The notes below the pieces were generated by a model. That model was not told where the DNA came from. It was given only the letters and a program-made list of their open reading frames with translations, and made no database searches. A stretch of DNA of 17,421 nucleotides from Amoebophrya sp. AT5.2 (taxonomy: Eukaryota > Sar > Dinophyceae > Syndiniales > Amoebophryaceae): the NCBI GenBank assembly GCA_005223375.1, contig RXOD01004891.1:1-17421 (forward strand), given 5' to 3'. Each line of letters starts with the position of its first letter. Positions within the stretch are counted from its first letter, which is position 1. Below, piece after piece: positions 1 through 9,428 of the stretch. The position numbers and the translations under genes are program-made.

Positions 1-632
1 CTGGATTAACGCCTCCGCTAATGGGTGCCGCTGCCGCACTGCCGCTTGCTGTCATGCCGGGCGTGGCGCCGACGAAGTCGGGCGGCAGCAGGTCCCACAC
101 ACCTCCGGACTGATCAGGCGGCAGGCTGTCCCATCCGGATGAGGCATAGCTGTTCGCGTTTCGCGACCCGTGGTCCACCGATGACGGTGGAGAGCTTGGA
201 TTGTAGTATCCTGGACCACTGCCTCCGCCAAAAACTTGCCCTGCGCCACCTTGGCCGTAATTATAATTGAAAGGCCCGCCTCCAGGAGCGCTACCGCCTC
301 CGTAGGTCGCGTACCCGCCAGCGCCGTGGTACCCTCCTGCGGACGATCCCCCTCCAGCGCTCGTTCCGCCGCCGCTGCCAAACATGCCATGTCCGCCGCC
401 GTAGTGCTGCCCGCTACTGTTGCGGCTGTAGTTGTAGTAGCTCTGCTGGTCCACGGAAGTGTTGTCGTCAGACGTCCAGCTGTCGGCCGGTGAAAACACG
501 TGGCGGGCCGTGCCGCGCTCCGCTTCGGATACCACTGAACACGCGGGAGACATCGGACTCGGTAGATGCCAGGGGGAAGAGCCACGTGAAGCCGCCATCT
601 GCTGGTTGTAACCAACAGCAGATGGCTGCGCC
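1..632 (-). other. YAK1: YAK1 exon 6 (partial): Gly/Tyr/Ser/Asn-rich tail
   Basis: The minus-strand frame is open for 210 codons to the window edge. It reads AQPSAVGYNQQMAASRGSSP, then Gly/Tyr/His/Ser-rich sequence such as QSYYNYSRNSSGQHYGGGHG and GGGPFNYNYGQGG. This Gly/Tyr/Asn/Gln composition is prion-like. The frame has no ATG that would suggest a separate start and follows a CACAG acceptor, so it is read as a continuation of the kinase gene. A separate gene cannot be fully excluded. Confidence 0.65.
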
Positions 633-3600
633 CTGTGGTGGTCATTCAACAAACAATGGGCAAGTATCTTTTCGGGGAATCGCTAAAATCAAACAAAGTG
701 AAACTGAAGGCACTTATTTATTACTACCTCTTGATACAATACTAGAGTTGCTTCGTCGCTTCGAACCATTAACAAACTGTAACTCTTGATGAGTATACCG
801 GTCCCCAGGCGTCCTTGGATGCATCCCTGACGCCCACGAATGCGGTCTGGCGTATGCCTGGCGTTTCGGTTTTCTCGGCTTTTGGTGGTGGTAGCCAGAG
901 CCCTTTGCTCGATACTGCACCAGCTTCAGGCCGGGATTTGGCGCATTTGGTCCGCCACCACGAACTGCGCCGCTAGCCGACTGATAGGTCGGCGTGCCGG
1001 CCGGCTGTGGCTGTGGGGTGCCGGTGATGTAATTATACGCCGGTCCCCCGCTAGGAGCCGTACCCCTGCTCGCGTTTGAGTACGAAGTCGTCACATTCGA
1101 GGACGTGCGGTGCTGCGCACTAACACTACCGGCCGCCGTCGAGTGCAGCTCCGATGACGTTCCGCCGGGGCCGCAGGATGGCACCTGCTGGCCGCCGTAT
1201 TGGGACGCGGCGACGCCCCCTGGAGAGGGCTGACCCAGGACGGCAACGCTGCCCGAGGGGGAACGGCTGGTGTAGTTGCTGTTCGCATGATTCGTCGGGA
1301 CATAAAGTGTGGCGCCAGTCGGACCAATCGCGGCGCCGCTGCCACTGGCGCTAAGGGCAGCAGAGGGCGGCATTGCGCCCGGCGCCATCGACGGAGTCCC
1401 ATTGATCGTCACGCTCATGTTCAGTTGACTCGGAGTGTTCTCCGCCCCGGGCGGGCCGGTGGTCGTTGTGGCGTCCGAACTGGGGGTGCCACTGAAGTTT
1501 TTGTTGCGACTGCCGTAGCGACCACACGCGAGGTCAACGCCTTTTGAGGTGGACAATGCGTTGTTTACCGGTGGATGACTCGTCGGCGCACTGGGGACTG
1601 TTCCAGATGTGCTGCTGTGTTGTGGCGTCTGGTGCTGATACTGCGATGAGGAGGGCGCCATGACGGGGGTATTCCGCGCGGAGGCCTGATTTGCATTCGG
1701 CGTCGTCGGCAGGGGATTCGACGCTGCGGAAACAAAAGCCGCTCCAGCCGGAGGTACGGTAGTTGATGCAGCATTGACACCTGTGCCGAGCATGGGTGCT
1801 GCGCGGGTTCCGGCCTCGCTTCCGGGAAACGCCCCGCTGCCAACGCTGCTGCTAATTGACGCTCCAGCAGTGCCCGGGGCAGTGAACGCGACAACTCCCG
1901 CGCTGGCCGGCGATCCATGCTGCGTCGTCGATGCTGCGATTGCAGCGGGTGGCGCCGCTCCTGCTGCAGCAGTCGTTCCCACTGCGGGAACCGGAACCTT
2001 TTCGTGGCCGCTTGCCGACGACGCGGACGAGGTCGATGAACAGGAGGACGTAGCAGACGCTGTGCCCACAGCGAACTTCTGCCCGGAAACAGAAGACGGA
2101 CCACTCGCAGCACCGCCGTAGAAGGCGCTCGAGCCGGAAGCTGTCGGCTTTCCTGTGCCGCTCGCGGTCGAGCACGTGTTGTTTCCGCCACTCGCGGTGC
2201 TCGTGCTGCCGCCAGCGTAAAAGTTGCTCCCAGCTCCACAAGCTGCCGTGTTGGTCTTGTCGCCGGTGGCTGCGCCGACAGGAGTGCCAGTGCTGCAAAA
2301 GTCCGACGTGCTGGGGTGGCGCCCGCGGTTGTGGCTGATTTCGCGGTAGCGCCCGTGTAGAAAACCGTAGAAATAGCTATCCGGGAGACTGTCGACGGGC
2401 GGACGATAGCTTTCCGGATGGTCGGCGGGAAGATCCAGGCACCGCAGATTTTCCTCAGTGAGAATCATAGGGCCGCCAGCCTCCACGAGGGGGGGCTCTT
2501 CTGGATCACGTCCTGCGGCGCTGGTGCCTGCCGCCTGCTGATGAACCGGAGTGGGCTGCTGGAGCGCGGACGGTTTCGTTGTGCCAGGCGTCCCGTTCGG
2601 TGCCTCAGCCCCCGTTTCTGCCGGCCGCTGTGAGGTCGTCGTGCAATGAATTTTTACTTAGTCTTAGGGCCTCCTCATGAACTAAAGAGCGGACCACCGA
2701 GAATAATAAAAAGGGCTTTGACAACATCACAACGACAACTGCTCTGTAGCCTGCGAGTACTTTGGTTTCAACGTCTTCCGCCGCTCCCGCTACTCTGGCT
2801 GTTGGCGCTGTAGCAGTTGCGCCGCTCCTGCGTGCGCCAACGTTGACGAACGGCAGGCGTATCGCTTCATCCGGCGATGCGCGCTTCGCTGGATCCAACT
2901 GCAAAAGCGCTTGCAGGAACCCCAGCAGTTCCTCCCGTCGTCGCGTTTCTTCGTCGGTCTTCTGACCCATCCGCACGCTTTTCACCATCTCTTCCAGAGA
3001 TCCGAAGTCGAAGTACTTTTTCGACGGCCCCTCCTTTTTGCCGGTCTGCCGTTCGAATTCTTCTTTAGTTTTCATCCTCCACGACGCACTCCCGCCTTGC
3101 TGCGTGGACGTTCGGCTCGCTTTCGTGTTCCGCGACGACGTTGATGCGCTCCCTTTGTTGGCCTTGCCTCCGCGAAGCTGCAAGTCATGGGAGCCCCGCA
3201 GCGCACCGCCGCGAGCGCCGAGAAAGTTTTGCTGATGATCGATGCCACGGTTGGCGCCGCGGCGCTGGTGGTGGCGGCCCGTACTACCGTACTGCTTCTG
3301 CGGGTAGAGCGCAGATTTGCCGTAGTCGCGGCGGCTGTTGGCGTCTGGAAACATTCGCGGCGGTGCCGAGCGAACGCGTGTGGGCTTCCGCCCGTGGTGC
3401 GCATTCTGCTCCAGAGACGCGACAAACTTCTGCTTTTGCGTTTGGATTTGCTCGCGTTGGTGCGTCCGCTTGCGCGGCTCAAAGGCGTGCGGCGCTCTCT
3501 GCTTCCCGGCGCCGCCCAGAGGTAGCCGCAGACCGAACTGCTCGTGGGATTGCGATGCCTGAAAGAAAGACGCAGATTCATAGTGTTCGTTGCTCGAATG

Positions 3601-6600
3601 TTGCGTTGTCTACCTTCCTAAGTACGTTTCATCGCGAAAGACTTGTGTGCGACCCCGCAGTGAGACGTGATTTTTTTGTTTTCCGCCCAAGCAACACGCG
3701 AATGCGAAAAGTAGGTAGTGGTGGTCCGATCCTATACTAAAAGCGAAAGGCTGACCTTTGGTTTCGCCGGGATCACAACTTCATCGACTTTCTTCGCTTT
3801 CACCGGCTGATTTCCGCTGAGCGGAGACCACCGCGGCAGTCTGCTTGTGCCTGCGTCTGCCGACCGTAGTGGTTTGTTTTCCAAAACTGCTTCTAACACC
3901 CCAGTAAATGCGGATCGGATGGCAACGGCTGCGCAGTCCGCGTTTGCGATGGACTCTTGTTGCGACGATTGTTCGGATGAACTGCAGCTGGGAGGCTTCT
4001 GCCCGCCAAGCCCAGGACCAGATGTTGCCACGTCAGAAGCAATACCTAGCTGAGCGGCGGCAGTTGGAGTTGGTCCTCCTCCTCCTCCCGACGACGACGT
4101 ACTAAACTTCCCGGGAGCAGTCGCAACCGGCGTCGTGCCGCAGCTGTGTGTCGGAGCTGCTCCTGCTGCAGGAGCTGCAGCAACGCCATTCCTCTTTAGT
4201 GCCCCGCTGGCACCGCCCGGAGTTGCTATGCCGGTGTTCTGTGAAGACCCTTCGCCCGACGATGCTGTCGAGCTGAGCGAAGCAATTTGAGAATTTGTTC
4301 TCGTACCAACGCCAGCTGTCGTTCCAGCGTCACCCTGAACGCCACCGGTTCTACTAGTTGACAAAGCCGGCACAGCTTCGGCATTTTCGCCATTTGCCCC
4401 CGGGGACAGTGATTCGGAAACGTGCTGGGAAACGCTATGGTCCACAATGTTGTCCACAATCATCTCGCTATCCGGCACAAGTGCGTCGTGTGTCGGAACT
4501 CGGCTGGGGAGGAAGGATACGCTATCCGTATCGAAGTTGAGCGTGTACTCAGTACGCGCGTCGTCCTCGTCTGAGTCGCGGTTTTGCGCATCTTGTTGTC
4601 GTCCTCCCCCTCCAGTTCCAGCCGCTGCATTCAGTAGGGCCGTGGCTGCACCAGAAGCAGAAGCAGCGACGGTGCCCGACTTAGACGAGGAAAGATGTTG
4701 AACAGCAGGAGCTCCCGCTGCGTTTGAAGGTGGTGCTCCGCCTGTCCCGGTCACGCTGCCCGGGGACGGCGGAACAACCGCACCGTGGACGATCCCGTGT
4801 TTCGGGTTGGTCGTCCGGCTCAGTGGCCGACCCGGTAGCGCCTTCTGCAGATTTATCGGGGACGCACCGCTCGCCAGGTGCTGCGTGAACATTCCGGAGG
4901 AGGGTCGGTGGTCCCCGAACGTCGCTGAGAGCGGCGTGCCTTTCGCCGAAGAGGACGCTGTCGTACTCGACGAGGCGCTCGCGGGCTTGCTGTTTCGCGA
5001 GGCGGTGCGTGGCGGCGGGTCGTAGCGCGGCAGGTCGTTGGTGTTGATGTCGCGCAGGTTCGTTCCCTTCGCCTTCTTCAGCTTCTGAAAAATCGGCTGT
5101 ACTTCCGCTGCCGGCTTTAATCCGGAAGCGCTTGAAGATGCCGCCGCGGTAGAAGAGGACGAGGTCGGAGACGCTGCAGCAGCTCCTGCACCAGCAAAAA
5201 AGAAACTGGTCGCTCCGTCCGCGCTTGCAGTGGCGGCACCGGCATTCCCGCTGGCGACCGCCACAGATGCCGCCGCGACGTCAGCCGCGGCGGCATCGGT
5301 GATTGCCGCAACATTCTCCTCGACGATGCCGCCGAGTTGCCGGTCGAGCGCTGCGCTGTCGTTGGGCTCCTCATACTCGTCCAGCTCCGAGCACTCGTCC
5401 GAATTGTCGGACTCGTCCTCGATCGGGACGAAGTATTTCGCGGAATGGCTGCCCTCCATCATATGTGCGGGCGGAACGCCACACACGTCGGTGATACGCC
5501 GTACCTGGTCGTACTCGCTGCATCCGGGAAAAATCTGTGAGAGCGTGTAGTACGACGTCTTCTCCTCGTTCGCAAGGCTTCAGGACTCAATCGATCGAGT
5601 TTTTGCCAATCAAGTGAATTTTGTCCCCGGGAGGTGGTCGCGAAATCAAACCAAACCAAACAGACAGCAAACAAACTGACTACAAACAGTACCGGCAGCC
5701 CGATGTATAGCTCGGCGCAGATGCAGCCGAGGCTCCAGATGTCGATCGCGCTGCTGTAGGGCAGGCCGAAGAGCACTTCGGGGGAGCGGTAGAACCGGCT
5801 CTGGATGTAGGTGTATACGATGTGTCCCTCGAAGCAGGCCGATCCAAAATCAATCAGCTTCACTTGCGTCGTGCGGGTGGTGGAAAGCAACACGTTTTCC
5901 GGTTTCAGGTCGCAGTGGATGATGCGCGCCTTCCGCAGACACTGCAGCGCCCGCACTATCTGCTCGATCAGGTTTCGAATCAGCAGCGTGGAGAGCCCGC
6001 GAAACCCGTTCTGCTTCAGCACGTCGTACAGGTTCACGGAGAGAATCTCGAACGCGATGCAGAGGTGTTTGCGGTATACGAAAAAATCCAGCATTTTCAC
6101 GATGCGGTCCTCCTCGTTGAAGCGCTCGTTCAACATCCTCAAAATGCGGACCTGGAGTCGGAGTTGAGGTCCATGTAGTTCAACTTCATTCCTCGATTTA
6201 TTTGGCCGTGCAACTGGGGTACGTAGTGGTCAGCGTAAAGTTAAAGGAAGCAGAAGACTGAAGGTACTAGGAAGGTATTTGTACCTCAACGAGGGCTTGG
6301 TGGAAGTATGCTGGCTTGTTTTTGATGATTTTCAGTGCGACGTATTTGTCTCGGCCGCACTCCCCGCCGGGCATCATCAGTTCTGAAAGCGCGCTCAGGC
6401 CCTCCAGCTCCCGACTGGCAGCCGCGTTTTCCAATTGATTCTCACTTGAGGTTGATGATGAGGATCCTCCACCTCCGCGCCCACCTCCTCGCCCACCCAG
6501 CAGCCCGTCCAACGCCTCTCCTGCGTACGCGCCGCCACCCTGGTCCAGCACTTGGCACTTCAACACCTGGCCAAAGGTGCCGTGGCCCAGCCGCTCAACG

Positions 6601-7556
6601 ATCGAGTACACGTACCCGCGATCGGGACTCGGGATGCTGTCGCGCACCCGGCAGATGTAGTCGTGCTTCGAGTTGTCGTTTCCGTTGTTGTAGACCCCCT
6701 CGGAGAGCTTCGTGAGCACGCGCTTCGGCGCGGACTTGGGCTGGTACTTGAAGTCGGCGTTGCACTTCTGGTAGGTGTCCACCAGAGACGAGGTCAGGCT
6801 CAGCAAGGCCTCGCTGCGGACGCCGACGTTGGGGGGCGGCGGCTGGTTCGGGTGGGGGGGCGGCACCAGTTGAAACTTGCTCTGTGGCGGGAGGCTCACT
6901 GGCGGCGGCGGCACGCGGCCATGTTGATGATGAAATACATGCGGTGGCTGGCTTGGGTGCGGTAGCCCACCTCCAATCGCTGCGCCGGGAGACGAATGGA
7001 GGTGCTGCGGCTGCGGAGGGGGGCACGGGTGTAGCTGCTGCGGGGGTTGTCCCTGGGGATGACCTTGGGATTGCGCGTGCGCCCCCGCTTGATGCGCATG
7101 CTGCGGAGGCACTTGTTGCGGGCTCTGATGTTGATGCATGTGGTGCGAGGGCGGGGCCGCGTGATTTCCGCCCTGGTGAGCAGTCGGTGGCGCCCACTGG
7201 AAACTTTGCGCGCCCATGTTAACAGGCGGTGGGGGCGGCGGCGCGAACCCCCCGGAAGTTCCCGCAGCTGGCTGCATTGGTGGCGGCAACGGGGGAGGCG
7301 CGCCTTGCGTTGGCGGCGCGGCGAATGCAGGAGGCCCGCCCGGGGGAGCGACATTCGGAGTTGACGAGGATGACGGATTCAACACCTGCGCACTCGGAGA
7401 CGCCTGGGGCGGGGCGTTGCCCGTTGTGGTGCAGGTACTGTTGTAAAGGTGAGTGCTTGGCGTGACTGTACTTGGACTGCTGACGCCGTGGTCTACCCCG
7501 GATGAACCGGAGGGCGGCGGAGGCAGAAAAAACGAGCGCGCCGACGAAGTGTCCAT
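1..7556 (-). CDS. YAK1: YAK1/DYRK-family dual-specificity protein kinase, six exons visible, 3' end outside window
   Basis: Modelled exons are 7556-6285, 6151-5693, 5534-3756, 3558-2761, 2627-799 and 632-1. They join in frame to at least 2256 residues with no stop before the window edge. The ATG at 7556 sits in a GCCGCGATGG context, with two in-frame TAA codons 13 codons upstream. Kinase features in order: a DYRK-homology box at about 278-305 (RVLTKLSEGVYNNGNDN), Gly loop LGHGTFG at 323-329, catalytic Lys409 in VALK, alphaC Glu424, HCDLKPEN at 503-510, DFG at 525-527, YTY at 537-539, GLP/IFPGCSEYDQVRR across exons 2-3, and the C-lobe end at about 1330-1408 (FLQALLQLDPAKRASP). From family knowledge, these kinases autophosphorylate the second activation-loop Tyr (here Tyr539) and then phosphorylate Ser/Thr in stress, nutrient and cell-cycle control. 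The DH box and the EEFERQTGKK...SKKYF segment favour YAK1 over DYRK1/2. Odd points are a 55-residue loop between beta2 and beta3, a roughly 720-residue insert before the last helices, and a low-complexity tail of more than 800 residues. Confidence 0.93.
633..798 (-). other. YAK1 intron 5 (166 bp, donor uncertain)
   Basis: Proposed donor GACCG/GTATAC and acceptor ACCACAG/GGCGCA, phase 2, creating an Arg codon at the join. The interval contains stops in the exon 6 frame and an AT-rich stretch. An alternative acceptor, GATTTTAG at 670-677, has a good pyrimidine tract but does not match the phase of this donor. Confidence 0.6.
799..2627 (-). other. YAK1: YAK1 exon 5: low-complexity C-terminal tail
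   Basis: This exon encodes residues 1437 to about 2045, directly after the kinase domain. Short ordered-looking segments (MILTEENLRCLDLPADHPES, DSLPDSYFYGFLHGRYREI) give way to a long Ser/Ala/Gly/Thr/Pro tract. A basic stretch near the end reads YHHQKPRKPKRQAY. The 3' boundary is the least certain in the gene. CCG then GTATAC at 799/798 gives the right phase for exon 6, but a GTCAGG donor at 831 fits the phase equally well. Reading on without splicing gives a stop at 714-716. Confidence 0.7.
2628..2760 (-). other. YAK1 intron 4 (133 bp)
   Basis: Donor AAA/GTACTC and acceptor ACCTCACAG/CGGCCG, phase 0. The exon 5 frame has in-frame stops just upstream inside this interval. Candidate branch sequences CTAAGAC and GACTAAG lie about 30-40 nt before the acceptor. 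Confidence 0.82.
2761..3558 (-). other. YAK1: YAK1 exon 4: basic part of the insert and end of the kinase C-lobe
   Basis: This exon encodes residues 1171-1436. It opens directly after a strong acceptor (CTTTCTTTCAG). The first 159 residues are Arg/Lys/Gln/His-rich (for example FEPRKRTHQREQIQTQKQK). From Trp1330 the kinase resumes with the YAK1-type segment WRMKTKEEFERQTGKK, SKKYFDFGSLEEMV and LDPAKRASPDEAIRLPFV. Arg1396 in AKR is the conserved C-lobe arginine. This match is what shows that exon 3 and exon 4 belong to one kinase. Confidence 0.9.
3559..3755 (-). other. YAK1 intron 3 (197 bp)
   Basis: Donor AAG/GTCAGC and acceptor CGTCTTTCTTTCAG/GCATCG, phase 0. The acceptor has the best pyrimidine tract in the gene. 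The unspliced frame stops at 3732-3734. Confidence 0.85.
3756..5534 (-). other. YAK1: YAK1 exon 3: start of the giant kinase-domain insert
   Basis: This exon encodes residues 578-1170. Only the first 35 or so residues (IFPGCSEYDQVRRITDVCGV through HSAKYF) are recognisable kinase. The rest is an acidic Asp/Glu/Ser/Asn patch followed by more than 500 residues rich in Ala, Ser, Thr, Gly and Pro, with no recognised domain. In other YAK1 proteins this point is followed within a few dozen residues by the segment found in exon 4. The frame stays open for 593 codons, and the downstream exon is in phase. Confidence 0.85.
5535..5692 (-). other. YAK1 intron 2 (158 bp)
   Basis: Donor CCG/GTACTG and acceptor CTCTCACAG/ATTTTT, phase 0. 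Removal joins GLP to IFPG and recreates the conserved GLPLFPG-type motif. The intron is visibly richer in A and T than the flanking exons. Confidence 0.93.
5693..6151 (-). other. YAK1: YAK1 exon 2: kinase catalytic core
   Basis: This exon encodes residues 425-577, from the alphaC end (VRILRMLNERFNEED) through HLCIAFEILSVNLYDVLK, the HCDLKPEN catalytic loop, DFG and the YTYIQSRFYRSPEV activation segment to the subdomain X segment ending IGLP. All catalytic residues expected of an active kinase are present: Asp505, Asn510 and Asp525. Both boundaries are phase 0, and the join to exon 3 restores the family motif GLP-FPG. Confidence 0.95.
6152..6284 (-). other. YAK1 intron 1 (133 bp)
   Basis: Donor GAG/GTACAA and acceptor ACTCCAG/GTCCGC, phase 0. 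Removal joins QALVE to VRILRMLN, as expected for helix alphaC of this family. Retention would give a stop five codons in. Confidence 0.92.
6285..7556 (-). other. YAK1: YAK1 exon 1: N-terminal low-complexity region, DH box and kinase N-lobe
   Basis: This exon encodes residues 1-424. Residues 1-240 are Pro/Ser/Gly-rich, with a His/Gln/Pro-rich stretch at about 127-213. In metazoan DYRK1A a His-rich tract helps target nuclear speckles; whether this one does is unknown. Residues 260-305 are the conserved lead-in (LVDTYQKCNADFKYQPK, then the DH box). Residues 315-424 are the N-lobe, interrupted at about 340-395 by a Gly/Ser-rich loop. The exon ends with codon GAG (Glu424) directly before a GTACAA donor. 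Confidence 0.93.
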
Positions 7557-8047
7557 CGCGGCGGCTCTTGAAGTTGCTTGATGCGTAGTTCCAATGAATT
7601 ATTAGCCACTGTCGTGGATGCAAGTGCACTTTCGATCTTGTCCTCCACCAGCAATATGGACACGTTTATTGCGAGAGCCTTTCCTTCGATGCCAAAAGAA
7701 GCAAGCCTCGTGCGCCTTCCAAAAGTGGCTATGTCGGGATAAAGGGGAAGCAAGGAAGCAAACAGAAGTAGAAAAGGATGTTATCGTTGTATCCGCATCA
7801 CCACTCGTTTATTTTTGTGGAATTCATTGTACTCCATTTCGACACAAATAAAGAGCTCCAGACAGGTTTCGGTCACTGTCGATGTTGAAGCAAGTCCCGC
7901 AACTATCGCTACCGCTTTCGGAACGCTGCTGCTCGTTCACCATCGACAACTGAATTTCAAATAAGTATGTAAATCGCTGTAACAAATTTCGGGGTAGCTA
8001 CTAACTTCCTAGAAAGAGGTTAGAAAGGTGCTTAAAAAAAGGAGAGT

Positions 8048-8073
8048 GTTGAAGTTCCTGTGAAAGCTTCAAC
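8048..8073. repeat. Short inverted repeat (hairpin)
   Basis: GTTGAAG at 8048-8054 and CTTCAAC at 8067-8073 are perfect inverted copies of 7 nt. A further TTC/GAA pairing lies inside the loop. A partial third copy (CTTCAAG) follows the A-run at about 8081. It lies in AT-rich non-coding DNA and may be chance. Confidence 0.35.
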
Positions 8074-8531
8074 AAAAAAACTTCAAGGACAATGCAATCG
8101 TCCTTTTGGCTAGGGCGCGTCGGCTTGAAGTCAACGAGTAGTTATTTGTCAATGTCAGGCAGAGGCACTACATATTACTAAACCCTATTTATTTCCTCCA
8201 CTACGACTACCGGACCCGGCACTGAATCAATACTCGCCCACCGAGAAAAAAAACGAACTACAAACATGGTTCGGCTTTTGATTCAGAGTCACTGAATACG
8301 TCTTCAAAATTCACCAGCATTACTGTGCAGTACCCCCGGTAGTGTCATATACAACTCAAATACGCTAGTTATCGCGAGTGTATACTTACGTGTGGTTGTA
8401 ATTCTGAGCAGCTCAGTCAGTGGAAAAGCGGGTACTCGTTAGATGTCTTCAACTTTGAACGGTTTTGGCGCGTCGAAATCGACTGTCGAATCACGAAACC
8501 ATTCGCCAAATTGCTTTGCGATTTAAACTCT

Positions 8532-9101
8532 TCAAGGGTAGTCGACCCTTCCAGTGTGCAAATGTCGACAGGAACGACAGCGACAACGCGTGAACACCTT
8601 GTCTGCCGGCATGGCCAGCATGATCCGCTCTAAAGGTCGTAAGTACTTCTTACATTCATGTGAGCCACCTTCTTCCAGCAGGATGAGGACTCTTCGAGGC
8701 ACGTCTTCCCGTTCCCCTTTAGTTGCAGCTATGGCATTCATCGCATCTCGCTTGACTGCCTGAGTAGGCTGGCGTCAGAAATCGCGGGAATCAATCTTCA
8801 GACGAGGAAGGGATCGATTCTTGTATGCGATGAACTGGTGGGGGTGGACCAGCACCACCAAGGATTGTTACTCGCCGAGTGGGGTTCGGGCTACGGTCCT
8901 CGTGCTGTTCTTGGTTTTTCGTTTCAAGTCAAGGAATGGAATCTATAGGACGGGGACTTGGGGACTGGGATCGATCATGATTGTCGTCAATTTCAACTTG
9001 GTTGCTTCACGGACTGACTCCCGACTGCAGCTGGAGGGTGTCGTCCTTTTTTTGCATCGTGGCGCCTTCATCCAGTCGGGAGAGGTGCCGCCTATTGCCG
9101 T
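8532..9101 (-). other. Candidate downstream exons of the 386-residue gene, or remnants
   Basis: Two coding-like minus-strand pieces lie here. The first (9101-9019) follows a CTTGTTTCAG acceptor and encodes GNRRHLSRLDEGATMQKKDD plus a few residues before a GTCAGT donor. The second (8759-8532) follows a CTACTCAG acceptor. It encodes 75 residues including MNAIAATKGEREDVPRRVLI and a Cys/Arg-rich end, then a TGA. Both are in phase with each other, and with a GTGCAT donor at 9466 in the last exon of the neighbouring gene. The required introns (365 and 259 bp) are longer than that gene's others and their donors are atypical here, so the link is speculative. Confidence 0.3.
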
Positions 9102-9428
9102 CTGAAACAAGGCAGCAGCGGTCTTAGGGACAACGCCCCGTACGTAACTATGCTGCTCGATCTCATCCCCGTTTTGGCTTCACTGCGGACAGGCCACCGC
9201 GATCTGTGGCCATAGTCACACCCAGCGTAGCGTCGATGTATCGGCGCCCATGCCCACTACCTGAGAACAAGAATTGGGTCGTCATGACTTAAATTTATCC
9301 ACGACACAGCCTGTGTTGTTCGATAATGACTACCTAGCATTAGATTTTGCATTTTTTTCTTCGCGTTTTGATTGTCACAAAGCACTAGAATTCCTAGACT
9401 CCTACGCCTCATCCGGAAGAGCAACATC

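Larger units (their letters stand above)
7557..9428. other. Spacer between YAK1 and the 386-residue gene
   Basis: This is the 5' flank of YAK1 and the 3' flank of the next gene. The stretch from about 7760 to 8530 is AT-rich with many stops in all frames and holds no gene I can support. It includes an inverted repeat at 8048-8073. The only coding-like pieces are minus-strand frames within 8532-9101, listed separately. No TATA box, polyadenylation signal or RNA gene could be assigned with confidence. Confidence 0.6.

Noticed and set aside
52..645. 197-codon minus-strand ORF in another frame from YAK1 exon 6
   Set aside because: Its composition is irregular (Arg/Thr/Ala-rich), whereas the overlapping frame gives a coherent Gly/Tyr/Asn-rich sequence open to the window edge and in phase with exon 5.
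1565..2239. 224-codon minus-strand ORF overlapping YAK1 exon 5
   Set aside because: It is the alternate frame of a repetitive GC-rich tract, Arg/Pro/Ser-rich with no domain. The exon 5 frame is longer and continuous with the kinase.
3141..3740. 199-codon plus-strand ORF
   Set aside because: It lies antisense to YAK1 exon 4 and intron 3. Exon 4 carries the recognisable kinase C-lobe, so the plus frame is a GC-driven shadow.
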